Assembly: GCF_032854445.1 (NCBI RefSeq) | Contig: NC_088295.1 | Span: 25,903,385-25,967,384 of the forward strand | Origin: Liolophura sinensis | Taxonomy: Eukaryota; Mollusca; Polyplacophora; Chitonida; Chitonidae | DNA length: 64,000 nt | Reading direction: 5' to 3' | Shown here: in pieces, positions 35,940-46,422 of the stretch | How positions within the stretch are numbered: position 1 is the first letter of the stretch | How the letters are laid out: every line of letters begins with the position of its first letter | Translations under genes and position numbers: made by a program | The notes under the pieces: model-generated | What the model was told of the DNA's origin: nothing | Databases searched by the model: none | What the model saw: only the letters and a program-made list of their open reading frames with translations

Positions 35940-37105
35940 TGAATGCACCATGCAATACCTGCAGGGAAGCAAAGACCTTTGGCTTAGATGTACCCTGAGT
36001 GTCACAGAACACATCTCCTGACACAAACACAATGTAGTGCCTGAAGGAAAACAATGACCTTACCTGGACTGGTAATGAACACACAACATGGCACTAAGCA
36101 CCATGTAGTGTCAGCAGGAAAGCAATGACCTTACCTGGACTAGCACTGAACAAACAACATGGCACTAAGCACCCTGTAGTGCCAGCAGGAAAGCAATGAC
36201 CTTACCTGGATTGGTACGGAACACATAATATAGCGCCAGCAGGAAAGCAATGACCTTACCTACACTGGTACTGAACACACAACATGGCACTAAGCACCAT
36301 GTAGTGCCAGCAGGAAAGCAATGACCTTACCCAGACTGATATTGAACACACTTTCACTGCCGGAAAGCAATGACCTTAACTAGACAGGTACTGAACATAC
36401 AAACTGGCACCAAGCATTATCCGGAAAAAGTAATGACCTTACCTGGTCTGTACACACAACATGGCACTAAGCACCTTGTACATGTAGCACCAGCAGAAAA
36501 GCAATGACCTTACCTATACTGGTACTGAACATGTCTCTCGACACAAAACACCACACAGATCACTCAGAAAAGAATCAACCTCACCTGTACTAGTACTGAA
36601 CACAGCTCTTAGCTATAAAACACCACACAGAGCCCTCAAGAAAGAAATTACTTTTCTGGTACTGAACATGTCTCTTGATACTAAACACCACAGAGCATTC
36701 GGGAAAGAAATGACCTCACCAGTAATGGTACTGAACAAACCTCTTGACATAAAATACCATGCAGAGCCCTCATGAAAGCAATGACCTTATCTGTACTGAT
36801 ACTGAACATACATGTACCTCTTGACAAAAAACACCCACAAATGTAAACAGGGACAATACCTGTATTGGTACTGAACCCACCTTTTGACAAGAAACACCAC
36901 ACAGAAGCCTCAGGGAAGCAATGACCTTACCTTTACAGGTAATGAATGCACCTCTTGACACTAAATAGCACAGAGCCCACAGGAAAACAAATCTGGGCTG
37001 GTAATGAACGCACCTCTTAGCGCTGGATACCACGTACAGCCCTCAGGAAAGGAATGACCTTACCTGGACTCACTGGTGTTGAACACACCTCTTTACACCA
37101 AAAAC
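35940..37105. repeat. Degenerate roughly 71-bp minisatellite with repeated splice-donor consensus
   Basis: About 14 diverged units. The AATGACCTTACC block recurs near 36052, 36124, 36195, 36248, 36319, 36368, 36430 and 36501, then more weakly to about 37054. On the minus strand many units read CCAG|GTAAGGTCATT, a strong donor consensus preceded by TTCAGTACCAGT. Confidence 0.88.
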
Positions 37106-37107
37106 AT

Positions 37108-37205
37108 TCACAGCAGAGCCAATGGGAACTAGATTCAAACACATGAACTCACTGGTTATTGTCCAGGGTCTTAAGCAAGCCACAACATTGACCACTGAGC
37201 CAGGA
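37108..37205 (-). repeat. tRNA-derived SINE head
   Basis: The minus strand reads CCTGGCTCAGTGGTCAATG (A box) and ATGTGTTTGAATCTAG (B box) at tRNA-like spacing. No intact acceptor stem or CCA, so not a working tRNA gene. Confidence 0.65.
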
Positions 37206-37844
37206 ATGAGTTCTGTCACACAGCCAATTGGGGAAAAACTAACTAATGGCAGAAGATTTGATACAGAAGACCTTTATCTGAGATTATATACCTAAAAACT
37301 CTATGCATGCAGACATCAACATAGGACTATCAACATGTACTTAACCTATCTGACTACTATGCTATAATGATGATTGCTTCTCCAAGGCTTGGGAATGTTA
37401 CCATGGCAATGTGTAAGCACACAAGTTGCATATGTCATGAGTGTAACATTGCTAAAGGCTCAGTTGTAGTAGATCTGTATATTTTATGACTACAATCTGC
37501 AAGACCCAAAATGACCAGACATAAAAAAAATTCTCATTGACAGGGACAATTGCCATGGAAACAACAAGAGAGTGGACCCTGAGCTCAAGGCAGATGTACT
37601 GAACAAGGAAATTTCTACTTAATGTTAAAACTCCCCAGATACATGTAACATGTCATGATGTTGAACCAGTAAGCTTTATTGCTCAAGCAGACAAGTTTTT
37701 AATGAAAAGGAATGGCTTTTAAGCAATTTACGTTTATTCAGACACATACTGCCAATCTTATAATAATCCTAGAGCAGGTGGGACATACTACTTGAACTCA
37801 TTTGCTCCGAACCATTTCTGCAAAATTAAGCTGCTCAGTGTGAA

Positions 37845-37985
37845 GTGAATTGATTGGCTGAAGGTTATACTCAAGAGTTTTCCACTTATCTGATGGCAGC
37901 CAGTTTTATGGGTGGAAGGAATAGGGTATAGCAGGGCCAAACCATCAATCTTTGGAAAGATACTGACAAACATGTCATTCCCATG
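37845..37985 (-). repeat. SINE (family B) fragment
   Basis: Contains TATACTCAAGAGTTTTCCAC, AGCCAGTTTTATGGGTGGAA and GATACTGACAAAC, as in the family B copy at 29295. Confidence 0.75.
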
Positions 37986-38123
37986 CAATATTAACTGAAG
38001 TGAAGAGAATGTTTATTTTCCTTGTAAGGACTGACGGTTTGTCCCCATAGGAGGAAGGACACCAGATTAGTCTGAAGTGCTAACATATTTGCATACCTTG
38101 AAAATGATGTCGTATACATTAGA

Positions 38124-38308
38124 TTTATTTATTTATTTATTTATTTATTTGATGGTGTTTTATGCTGTACTCAAGAATTTTTCACTATAACGCCGGTGAC
38201 AGCACTATGGTGGGAGGAAACCAGGCAGAGCCAAAACCCATGACGATCCGCAGACGTGGCCTGAGAGGAAGCCAGCATGAGCTGAACTCACAGTGACCGC
38301 ATATGTGA
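38124..38308 (-). repeat. SINE (family A) with target-site duplication
   Basis: Starts with a long (TTTA)n tail, then TGGTGTTTTATGCTGTACTC. Flanked by TATACATTAGA at 38113-38123 and 38309-38319. Confidence 0.93.
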
Positions 38309-39399
38309 TATACATTAGAATGCTATCTGCCCTACGACTGGTTGATCATATACAGCAACAGCTGGAAATGCCTATCAGCAAGGTATTGCAAATGAAAGGA
38401 TTGATGTGATGTCCCAACAGTAGGATTTGACATCATACGCCACAGCTTGGCAATGTATAGCCTGTAATTCGTTACGTAAATTGCTGTGTTGGAACCAGTA
38501 ACAGTAATGACCCCACCGCATCGGATGTGGTGGGTGAATTTTATACTGTGCCTGCCCATTCGATTGAAGCGAAAAGCGCCATCTGAAGCCAGGAGAGGAA
38601 ACCAAACAGAGTACCCGACTAACAGATTAATTCTTCTGCTGCAGAAGAGTCTATGGAGAAAAATAAAAAACATGTAAAGTAAAAAAAATGGGAAAATGTG
38701 AGACTTGCAGTGTGATTTCTTTTCTTTTTTTTTGGCCACTAAGCATTAATGAACAACATTCAGGGACAGTTGTGGATGAAGATGGATTACTTTTAATAGA
38801 AGATACTTCTGCAAGGACTGCATTACACGATATCTGATTTCGCACCATAACTTCTGAGTAAATATCTGCAACGATGAATTAGTGGAAAAGTTCACTGTGC
38901 ACATTGTACATGACACTCAATTTCAATGACCCCGTCTTTCAGAAAGCTTGTTTAAAAAGAAAGACTTGGGTATGAGTCTCCTTAAAAATTCTAATCAAAC
39001 TGTTGAAAGTTTAACACTGCAAATAACGTCGGCCACCGTACGAGTATGCCGGACGGGTACTTACAATAATTTCTATGAACCATGTAGTAATACTAAAAGA
39101 ATGTGGGTTCATGAACACAACCTGTTCTTAAATTAGCCGTCTTAGCAATGGAAGTCAGTTTGACCTGGGTCGCTCACGCCTCCAATGCTATTATATCTGC
39201 TCATCGCCTTTGACTTCTCTAAAAACCACCTCACTCGGAGCATCACATTCAATGACAGTATTCTGTGAACTTCATCATTTTCATACAAATTTTCAAGCAT
39301 TAAATGAATGACTGGCATACATTTATTGAGCATTGTTCGATGAAAAGGATTTAAATTTTAGAAACACATGAAGGTGCTAAAAAGGGTTTAAATACTTAC

Positions 39400-40459
39400 A
39401 AGAACAGCTGGAGTACAGACGAACAGAAATCGATATTTCTAGCGGAAGCGGAACAGTGTTGCCGCCAGAGGGCGAAAAATTACTCACGGGTAAGATACCT
39501 GTAGGAATATTTAGATAAATGCATTCGAGCAATATTCCGTTTCGAGTTCCCTCCTTGCCACAGTGATAGAGAAAATGAGTTATTTTGTTCTCATCAACAG
39601 GTGACAGGAGAAAAAAAATGTAAATAATATTGATTCTGGTAGTACACAGATGAGCGGTCACCAATTTGGTCGCTGTGAGTTTCAAGTACGAATTCGGCCG
39701 TACATGGGAAGGTCTGCCAGCAACCTGCCATAATGGTGGCCGTCGTCGTATAAGTGAAATATTCTTGAGTACGGCGTAAAACACCAATCAAATAAATAAA
39801 TAAATACATTTCTGACATTCATTTGGTCAGTAGACAAAGTAAATGTCAGAATGTTAAATAAGGAGGGAGATCATTTACCTCGCTGAATTATTCCACTTTA
39901 AGCACCTTAATAACTGTTGCGCAGTTTTTCAAGCTTTGAAAATAGTAATATTTTAAATCTCCTTGCAGTGGGTTTTTATGTCATGATTCAAACAATAGAA
40001 AATCTGTTCATATTGCAAGGTTTTAGAAATGATTTTTTCTAGGTTTGAAAAAAAAAAATTCCGGATCAATATATATAGCATAACGGACATGAAACGACGT
40101 TAAACTCCAAGCATTGATTTATTCATTTACATATATGACATGTAGGCCTACATATAGCCTACACATGTATGCAGCGCACTTTTTACATGACACACCCTGT
40201 ATTATGTATATACCACTTTGTCCTCGCTAACAGACCTATATCAATATGTAGTGTAAAATGAAGCAAACATTTTATGAAAAGAATACATAGATGTCAATTT
40301 ATACACGAATGGTAGCCACTGACTGCAGTTCGCACTACGTGTTATAGAACCTGGCTTTGGCTTCAGTAAATCCGGGGTAATATTAAGGTAGGAATGATAC
40401 ATTGCCTGAACAGCAACAGCAGCAACAACAACGCGTGTACAAGTTATGCGGGATACAAA
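39400..40459. promoter_or_regulatory. Candidate divergent promoter region, CARHSP1-like / RPS19BP1
   Basis: Lies between the upstream side of the minus-strand CARHSP1-like gene and the plus-strand RPS19BP1 start. A GC-richer block near 39420-39490 ends on the minus strand in a good donor (TTCTT|GTAAGT at 39400), which may be the noncoding first exon of the CARHSP1-like gene. A SINE sits at 39668-39807. No core promoter element can be called with confidence. Confidence 0.35.
39668..39807 (+). repeat. SINE (family A), 3' portion
   Basis: GTGAGTTTCAAGTACGAATT, GGAAGGTCTGCCAGCAACCT, then GTCGTATAAGTGAAATATTC and an (AATA)n tail; the segment between GCAACCTGC and CATAATGG is deleted. Confidence 0.9.
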
Positions 40460-40517
40460 ATGTCAACTTCCGTAGTTCGGCAAGCCCTTCAGTTGTTCGA
40501 CCAGGACTTTGTTTCGG
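40460..40517 (+). CDS. RPS19BP1: RPS19BP1 exon 1
   Basis: ATG in context AAAATGTC; encodes MSTSVVRQALQLFDQDFVS. Donor TCGG|GTAATC, phase 1. Confidence 0.88.
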
Positions 40518-43500
40518 GTAATCGCAAACTTAACCAAATGATTCATTATCTAGATAATTTATGATGGGTTTGTAGTCCATGTTGATTTTAAAGCTCCGAC
40601 CTTCACCTAAAGTAACTCTAAACTAAGTAAAATATTTCACTTATACGACGCCGGTCAGCAATATGGTGGGTGGAAACCGGGCAGAGTCCGGGGGAAACCC
40701 ACGACCATCCACAGGTTGCTGAGGGACCTTTTCCTGTATGGCCAGAGAGGAAGCCAGCATGAGCTGGACTTGAACTCACAGCGACTGCATTGGTGATAGA
40801 CTCCTGGGTCATTACACTGCGATAGCGTGCTAACCAACTGAGCCACGGAGGCCCCTGCAATGTATGTAAACCCATTAATAATTAATATGAATCTAATTAT
40901 CTTCCAAGACAATGACATGGAGTAAAATTGTGCATATCTTAAAAAATATCGTATTTTATATCACCCAACAGCTAAGGAAATGTAATTGAAATGAACTGTA
41001 AGTTTTGATAAACAAAGGATGATATTATTGCAGTATCAACAAATGGAAAGAAAAAGAAAGCCAAAGACCCAATGAAACTGATTAGTACAGAGAAGAAAGG
41101 AGTAAAGAAAAAACTCCGGAAACTGAAGAAGCAAAAGGCTGCAGAACATTCCTCCAAAACTAAGGCCGTGAAATTATCAGTGGGTAAGAAATGCTGTAGG
41201 TGGTTACTGTAAGTATCATTACCTATGCAGTTAATTTCATGTATATTGGAAATAGAAAGCAGGCAGTGCTGCATTATCTGCATACCCAGATCATCAATTC
41301 ACATATTGTTCTCTGACAATTGAGAAAACTTTGTGTTAAGATTAGAATTAACTGTGAAATTTACCCATATTTTAGTTATTTATTTGATTGGTGTTGTATG
41401 CCATACTAATGTACACATATGTTATTGAAGTCAAAGACAGCACCTGACTAATGTTTATGTCCACTGAAAGGATACCATTTAAAGTATCTTAAACCGGCAT
41501 TAAATATTTTTCTAGATTTTTTCAACCTATTAAAAGTTTAGTGAAACTTTGTCTTGACACAGAGCTTCAGCATGCCTGCATTATCAAGAGCAAGTTGACG
41601 TCACATTTACTCTAACTCTCCAACTTTAAAGGTATTTTCTGTATAATAGTCTAAGCAGTAGACTGTGGCAGATAAAAGTTTTGGCCCAAGTGATAAATAT
41701 AGTTTTCCCAGAAATTGGACATACTGGAATAATATTTCTTCCACTGCTTGAACTGTTGATACAGTAGGCCTACTATATCATTTACAAGGAACTCCAGCGA
41801 CTATGTTTAAATTGCTTAGCAACAAATGTACAGCCGGGGTATTCCTGGTTCAGGTCATAGCCTTCGAGGAATGTTAGGGTCGTTAGGTGATTTTGAACGC
41901 TATTAAATGTTTACAGAATTACTATAGAAATGTTGTACAACTAGATTCATGCTCAATTCTGAATAAAAGGAAATAAATCTAAACACCACTGAGGCTGATC
42001 TAGGCATTCGACTGTCGTTGGATTTTATGCTTCAGTTTTGTAGTGGTGGCTTCTAAGGTGAAAGCAGTGCTCACCTAGTTATCGCAGACACCAGAGAAAG
42101 CTGTATTACTGTATTTTGTAAGAGAAAACAGAAAAAAACATCCCTGGTATGTGAGAAAGATCAAGGAGCAAAATTTTAATTCTTCAGTTGTCATAAATTC
42201 AGAGAAAAAAAATTATATCAAAAGACTTAATTAATTTTAAGTGTTGTCCAGTGGGATGCCTTCTTCTCATGCCCACACACCTTAGGCATCCCTAATGAAG
42301 TTTACGCTGACTCTGATATTTGTTATTTAGAAACTGCTGACTCAACATTAAAATGAATGACAAAAATGTATTTAGAGCGATGAATACTGTTTGGGCCGAG
42401 ACGGTATGCAACTGTCTGTCATAATTTGTGATATACCATCTTGAATATTACATGGCTTGTGAATCAACTGATTATACATCTGTGGTGGTCCGTAAATGAT
42501 ACAGGCCTGCACCATAACATTTTGTGGAATGGCCCTTCGGCTACACCTAACTAAATCGTTGTAAAGGAATTATGTCTTATGCAATTATTCTGTGTCATAT
42601 CATAGATCATGTCACTTCATGGAGTGAATGGATAAAGGCTACATCACAGCCTAGGCCGCGCAATCTGATAGCAACGTGGTTGATTGGATGATACGTTTTA
42701 GAAAGCTTGAGTATCCTGCTTTCATTGAAATATGTTTTAGGCAGGTGCTGTCTTGTCCTTTAAAGCCAGTAGTGACATGCATATACATGTATAATGTATT
42801 GGTATAAAATCAGTTGTGTATTAAAATTTGTTGTGATTGTTAGTTGGTCACAGGTGTGAATTATATAGATCTGACTTATATACTCAGGATAACCTGTATT
42901 ACTTAAAACAGCTATCTGAGGCCTTCAATACAGAGTCCAAAATAACAGAGACGGTAAGTAAACTGATGCATATGTTTTGGTGTACACAGCATGTCTTATT
43001 TAAGTCATTCGTGTCAGCCACAGGCATTTCAAGGCAAAGGCCTCAAGTAGCATGCTCAAATGAGTATTTCTGAAATACTCAAAATATTTAACCACTTCAA
43101 ATAAAAACAGAAGACCTGTTTTCTAACATTTTGAGTAGATGTACTCCACAGAAATCCTAAATTAACTTGTCCAAATCAGAGGACATTCCTCTAACATAAC
43201 AAAACACATATTACCTACATGTAGGTTGTTGAATTTATGGAGGATCTAGGATAGCTTCTACAAATGGCCACTGTGGGTCTGTGTTCAGTGAAATTTTTGA
43301 AAACTCCTCTTAAAGTTTTTATTAAAGAATTAGTGGCCAGATTTACAATTTGTTTATAATTAGCTACTGCTGTATATATAATTAAATTGAATGTAATAAG
43401 TACTGAAAAGGGGTACATTAATCTGAGTAATATGGCACTGAAAATCACTACATAATGAAGCTTGTTTTATGCATTCTTTCTGCCAACACTCGGGAATATC

Positions 43501-45386
43501 TGCCGAATTGCGACCAAACATTATGAGCTGTCAGAGCTTTGCCATTTAGTTCATTGATATAAAAAGCTACAAAAGTGACAGCAAGCATATTGAATTTCTC
43601 CATGAAATGGTTTGCTGTTCTGCATACGGTTGTAAAAATAGGTTATCGAAGAACCCTAGAGCTAGTTATTTCAAGTTTCTTCCAGATAATTTATCCCTCA
43701 GGAAGGCGTGAATTTACAGTACAAGATGGAAGGATTTTGTACCCACCATGAATAGCCGTATCAGCTCTTGCAGTTATATAGCTGAAAGCTACCAGAGGAA
43801 TACAGATGAATATCCACAATGGCACCTGCACACAGTAGTTATAAAATACTGTTAATTGAATTGAAAACTAATAAATAGTAAATCTGTGTAGACTAATGTC
43901 GGAGTCCATATTGTACATGTATTTATACTGTACACAACTATAATCCCCTATGTGGAATGCCGACAGTAACATAGGTATAGGTATCAATTTAGAATCTCTT
44001 TGGGAATAGAATGAGATTTATTGTGGAACTGTGGGAAAGAATAGTAAATAAATATTAAATCTTAAAATAAACATGCGAAATATACAGTGTAACACAAGAT
44101 AAAGTTATAAAGACAAAGATCAAATTAATCATCTGAATACTCGGAATCTTAAGTCTGGCGAGAGATGTGAGTGTCGTCAATCAGAACTCCGTCATCCACT
44201 ATGAGTTCATTTGATAAAGCAGTATATTTGCTTTTGCGTAGCTAAAATGCGTCTCAAAAATGACGTCAGTGTGATATGAATTCCCAGGTTATTTAGGCCG
44301 GCTAGACTTGGGTTGGCCATCTGTGATGTCACTTGCTGAGTCGTACTGGGCTGTCGGGTGGAGAGCTTTTAGGGCAGTAAATCTATTGATTTCTTTGGAT
44401 TACAAGTCATTATAATGTTTCTCAGAGGCCCTCTTGGTAATATATTGTTTAAACAGATTATGATCTTTATAATTACAATCACTTGCTAAATCTTGACACT
44501 AGTCTTTTAACATATAACATCTGATATAGGGCTAGGACTATATTCTGTGATGTGTTGTGCGTACAGATTCATTTAGGAACTTTCAACCTAGATTTCTTAA
44601 CAGGGCAGGGTCCATGATACTGGTGCATGTGCTGCAACCTTCCAGAATCTGGAATTCCAGGAATGTGTGATGCCTTAACACACACAAAAATTAGAGCCCA
44701 TCTCTTTGTTTGATTAAGGTTTAATGTCATTTAAAAAATTATTTTGGTGATATCAGGACAATATCTCTTAATAATTGCAAACTGGTTCCAATGCCAACAT
44801 ATTTTAAGTGCTGTCTCATGTAAGGACACCCAACATGTCACCGGACCTATTCACCGTATACTCACACTGGGTTGATCAGTAGTTGATGTGTCCTATGATG
44901 TGGTGTTGGATATACCAAGTTTACCAAGAAAAAAGTATCAGGACAGATATGACCTGATATGGAATTGAACTCGTCTCCACTGCTTCTGAGGTGGTTTCTC
45001 GAACCATAAACTCACAACATTGCAGTAGAATCAGAATCAACACTGACTGGCTTACAGTTGAGATAGAAAACCATAGGTATACAGCTGCCATTTATCTTGG
45101 TCAGCTTTAGAGATTACACAATCTGAAGTCTGATCAATATTTTTGCTTACCCTGAATTTTCCTTTCTCCTGCAGAAGCCGGTCAGCATTGATGCTGTTTG
45201 ACTTGATTGGTAAAACAACTTTTTCAGAAACAAAGGAAGTATTCATGCAATATTGCTTCTTTTCAGATACTTCGCCAAAACAGGGGTCCTTTGGCCAAGA
45301 ACAAACCAGACATTCAGAAACAAGAAGAATCTACAGTGTTTACGGATAGAGACTTCGATCAGTTTGCAAAGGAATATTTTTCTTGA
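40460..45386 (+). CDS. RPS19BP1: RPS19BP1 / AROS (ribosomal protein S19-binding protein 1), 4 exons
   Basis: Exons 40460-40517, 41034-41183, 42844-42953 and 45267-45386 join in phase (58+150+110+120 = 438 bases) to give 145 residues. The N-terminus is MSTSVVRQALQLFDQDFVS; exon 2 is very Lys-rich (KKKKAKDPMKLI, KKLRKLKKQK). The C-terminus ILRQNRGPLAKNK and STVFTDRDFDQFAKEYFS matches the human ILRQNRGRKA and GTVFTEEDFQKFQQEYF endings. The vertebrate protein is nucleolar, binds RPS19 and was described as an activator of SIRT1; that role is inherited by homology here. Intron 3 contains a decayed THAP reading frame. Confidence 0.94.
40628..40854 (-). repeat. SINE (family A) with full tRNA head, 3' tail missing
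   Basis: The minus strand begins GGGGCCTCCGTGGCTCAGTT and continues through GAGTTCAAGTCCAG to GGTTTCCACCCACC and TATAAGTGAAATATT, stopping before the usual tail. RPS19BP1 intron 1. Confidence 0.93.
41034..41183 (+). CDS. RPS19BP1: RPS19BP1 exon 2 (Lys-rich)
   Basis: Acceptor TTATTGCAG, donor GTGG|GTAAGA. Encodes STNGKKKKAKDPMKL and GVKKKLRKLKKQKAAEHSSK, a likely nucleolar-localising basic tract. Confidence 0.9.
41375..41410 (-). repeat. SINE (family A) tail fragment
   Basis: TTATTTATTTGATTGGTGTT followed by a diverged GTATGCCATACT. Confidence 0.7.
42844..42953 (+). CDS. RPS19BP1: RPS19BP1 exon 3
   Basis: Acceptor GATTGTTAG, donor GAGACG|GTAAGT (phase 0). Encodes DNLYYLKQLSEAFNTESKIT, corresponding to DHLRVNLKFLTRTRSTVAES. 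Confidence 0.88.
43607..43860 (+). pseudogene. Decayed THAP-domain reading frame
   Basis: Reads MVCCSAYGCKNRLSKNPRAS and YFKFLPDNLSLRKA, then a TGA where THAP domains usually have Trp. It then continues in the same frame as RWKDFVPTMNSRISS before decaying. The CSAYGCKNR start, the Phe-Pro pair after about 13 residues and the distal KDFVPT block are typical of C2CH THAP zinc fingers, found in P-element-like transposases and THAP proteins. The distal Cys-His pair is not intact. No splice sites link it to RPS19BP1; most likely a transposon or retrocopy relic in intron 3. Confidence 0.75.
44815..45045 (-). repeat. tRNA-derived SINE, degraded
   Basis: The minus strand carries GAGACGAGTTCAATTCC (B box-like). 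The plus strand GTAAGGACACCCAACATGTC and later text look like a diverged SINE body. RPS19BP1 intron 3. Confidence 0.45.
45267..45386 (+). CDS. RPS19BP1: RPS19BP1 exon 4 (stop codon)
   Basis: Acceptor TTCTTTTCAG. Encodes ILRQNRGPLAKNKPDIQKQE then ESTVFTDRDFDQFAKEYFS and TGA; this is the family's hallmark end. Confidence 0.95.
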   Translation: MLRQNRGPLAKNKPDIQKQEESTVFTDRDFDQFAKEYFS

Positions 45387-45841
45387 CACCAATCTTGACA
45401 TTCCTTGACAAGAACTGTATGAACTGTATAAAGTAGTGACATCTTTATGAAGGAGATAATATTTAAACTGCAGTCAACAGTTGTGATTCAGATTACAGGG
45501 TTTGGATGAATTTTTGTTGAAGTATTTTGCATCATGCACACGAGGTCCATCCGCCTGACATTGGCAAACGGTGAATAGCAAACCCTGCCTATTCACACAG
45601 GTAGAACATTATTTAAGCAAACAGTTTCTTGCCCATTCCTCAAAATGCAGTGGACCATGCAACAAATCATTTAGTAGAATTAAAAAGGGCTTACAGTGAA
45701 CCTCATTTAAGTCGAAGAGGAATATCGTAACGGTCCCCTTGGCCATCAGAGTAAAGAGAGCAAATTCAGAATTCCTTTGTAATTGAGTGTAAAATAGATG
45801 TTTTTAAAAATGACAAAGATCTTGTAGGAATTTTGATCATT

Positions 45842-45847
45842 TTTATT
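45842..45847 (-). terminator. Poly(A) signal for COPS3
   Basis: TTTATT on the plus strand is AATAAA on the minus strand, the first downstream of the COPS3 stop (about 510 bases). It lies inside the predicted RPS19BP1 3' UTR. Confidence 0.5.
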
Positions 45848-45905
45848 GTATGTATGATTTGATACAAAGCACTTTCCTCTCAAAAACTTCATCAGCATAT
45901 ATGTG

Positions 45906-45911
45906 AATAAA
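45906..45911 (+). terminator. Poly(A) signal for RPS19BP1
   Basis: First AATAAA downstream of the RPS19BP1 stop, giving a 3' UTR of roughly 540 bases. An ATTAAA variant at about 45679 is an alternative. Confidence 0.55.
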
Positions 45912-46356
45912 TGATAAATATGTGCACCATTGATAAATATGTGCATCATTTTCGTTCTGCCGTTTTGTATTGTCTGTTCACAGCGTTCATCTACATGGCT
46001 GTAATATGTACATATAGCAAAATAGTCACAAGGCTATCCAAGGGTTGATCCATTTTTAAAATATGGAGACTACAGGGGAATTTGTTTCCAGGTTCCTAAT
46101 ATTCCTGGTTAATCTGAAGGAAGAAACAGCACAGACATTTCAGTGCAGCAATCCAAAATATTCAGGGTATGCTGAGTGTAGATTGAAGTCACTTTGATCA
46201 AACAGACGGGACTGGATTAAAGCCATCGGTATTTGAAAGTCCCCTTTGTGCCACGTCAGAAGATGCCACTCAAGTCCATATCTACTGGCTGTAGCTTAAA
46301 ACACATAACAGTACTGATTGTGGTGATATGGGCAGGTTTTTGATTAATGCAATGCA

Positions 46357-46422
46357 TCAGTAGCCTTGTGTTTTCAGTGAGGTTGAAGATCCAGGCATAT
46401 CATCGTCATGGGAACCAGAACT
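46357..46422 (-). CDS. COPS3: COPS3 last exon
   Basis: Acceptor TTTTGAACAG. Encodes [20 protein letters not shown] then Y and TGA; acidic/Ser-rich tail like SMGSQEDDSGNKPSSYS. Confidence 0.88.
   Translation of the reverse strand, partial: SSGSHDDDMPGSSTSLKTQGY

Larger units (their letters stand above)
31296..39399. other. Upstream region or 5' intron of the CARHSP1-like gene
   Basis: No recognisable coding exon. Holds SINEs, the 71-bp array and many TACATGTA palindromes (for example 31976-31992 and 34759-34776). If the noncoding first exon lies near 39.4 kb, this is a single 8 kb intron. Confidence 0.5.

Noticed and set aside
38332..38739. 135-codon minus-strand open frame (GRHSIKFTHHIRCGGVITVT...)
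   Set aside because: No recognisable family, low-complexity Lys/Phe start and overlapping open frames; CpG-rich but no splice or homology support.
39377..39787. 136-codon minus-strand open frame starting [13 protein letters not shown]
   Set aside because: The first part is the translated SINE 3' end, which yields the same peptide at other SINE copies (for example 35148 and 8518).
40746..40854. tRNA gene in minus orientation
   Set aside because: A and B boxes are present but the sequence runs directly into a SINE body and the stems are not intact; it is a SINE head.
41475..41640. Possible third TTAA-type MITE
   Set aside because: Only TTAAAGT is shared at the two ends; inverted similarity does not extend further.
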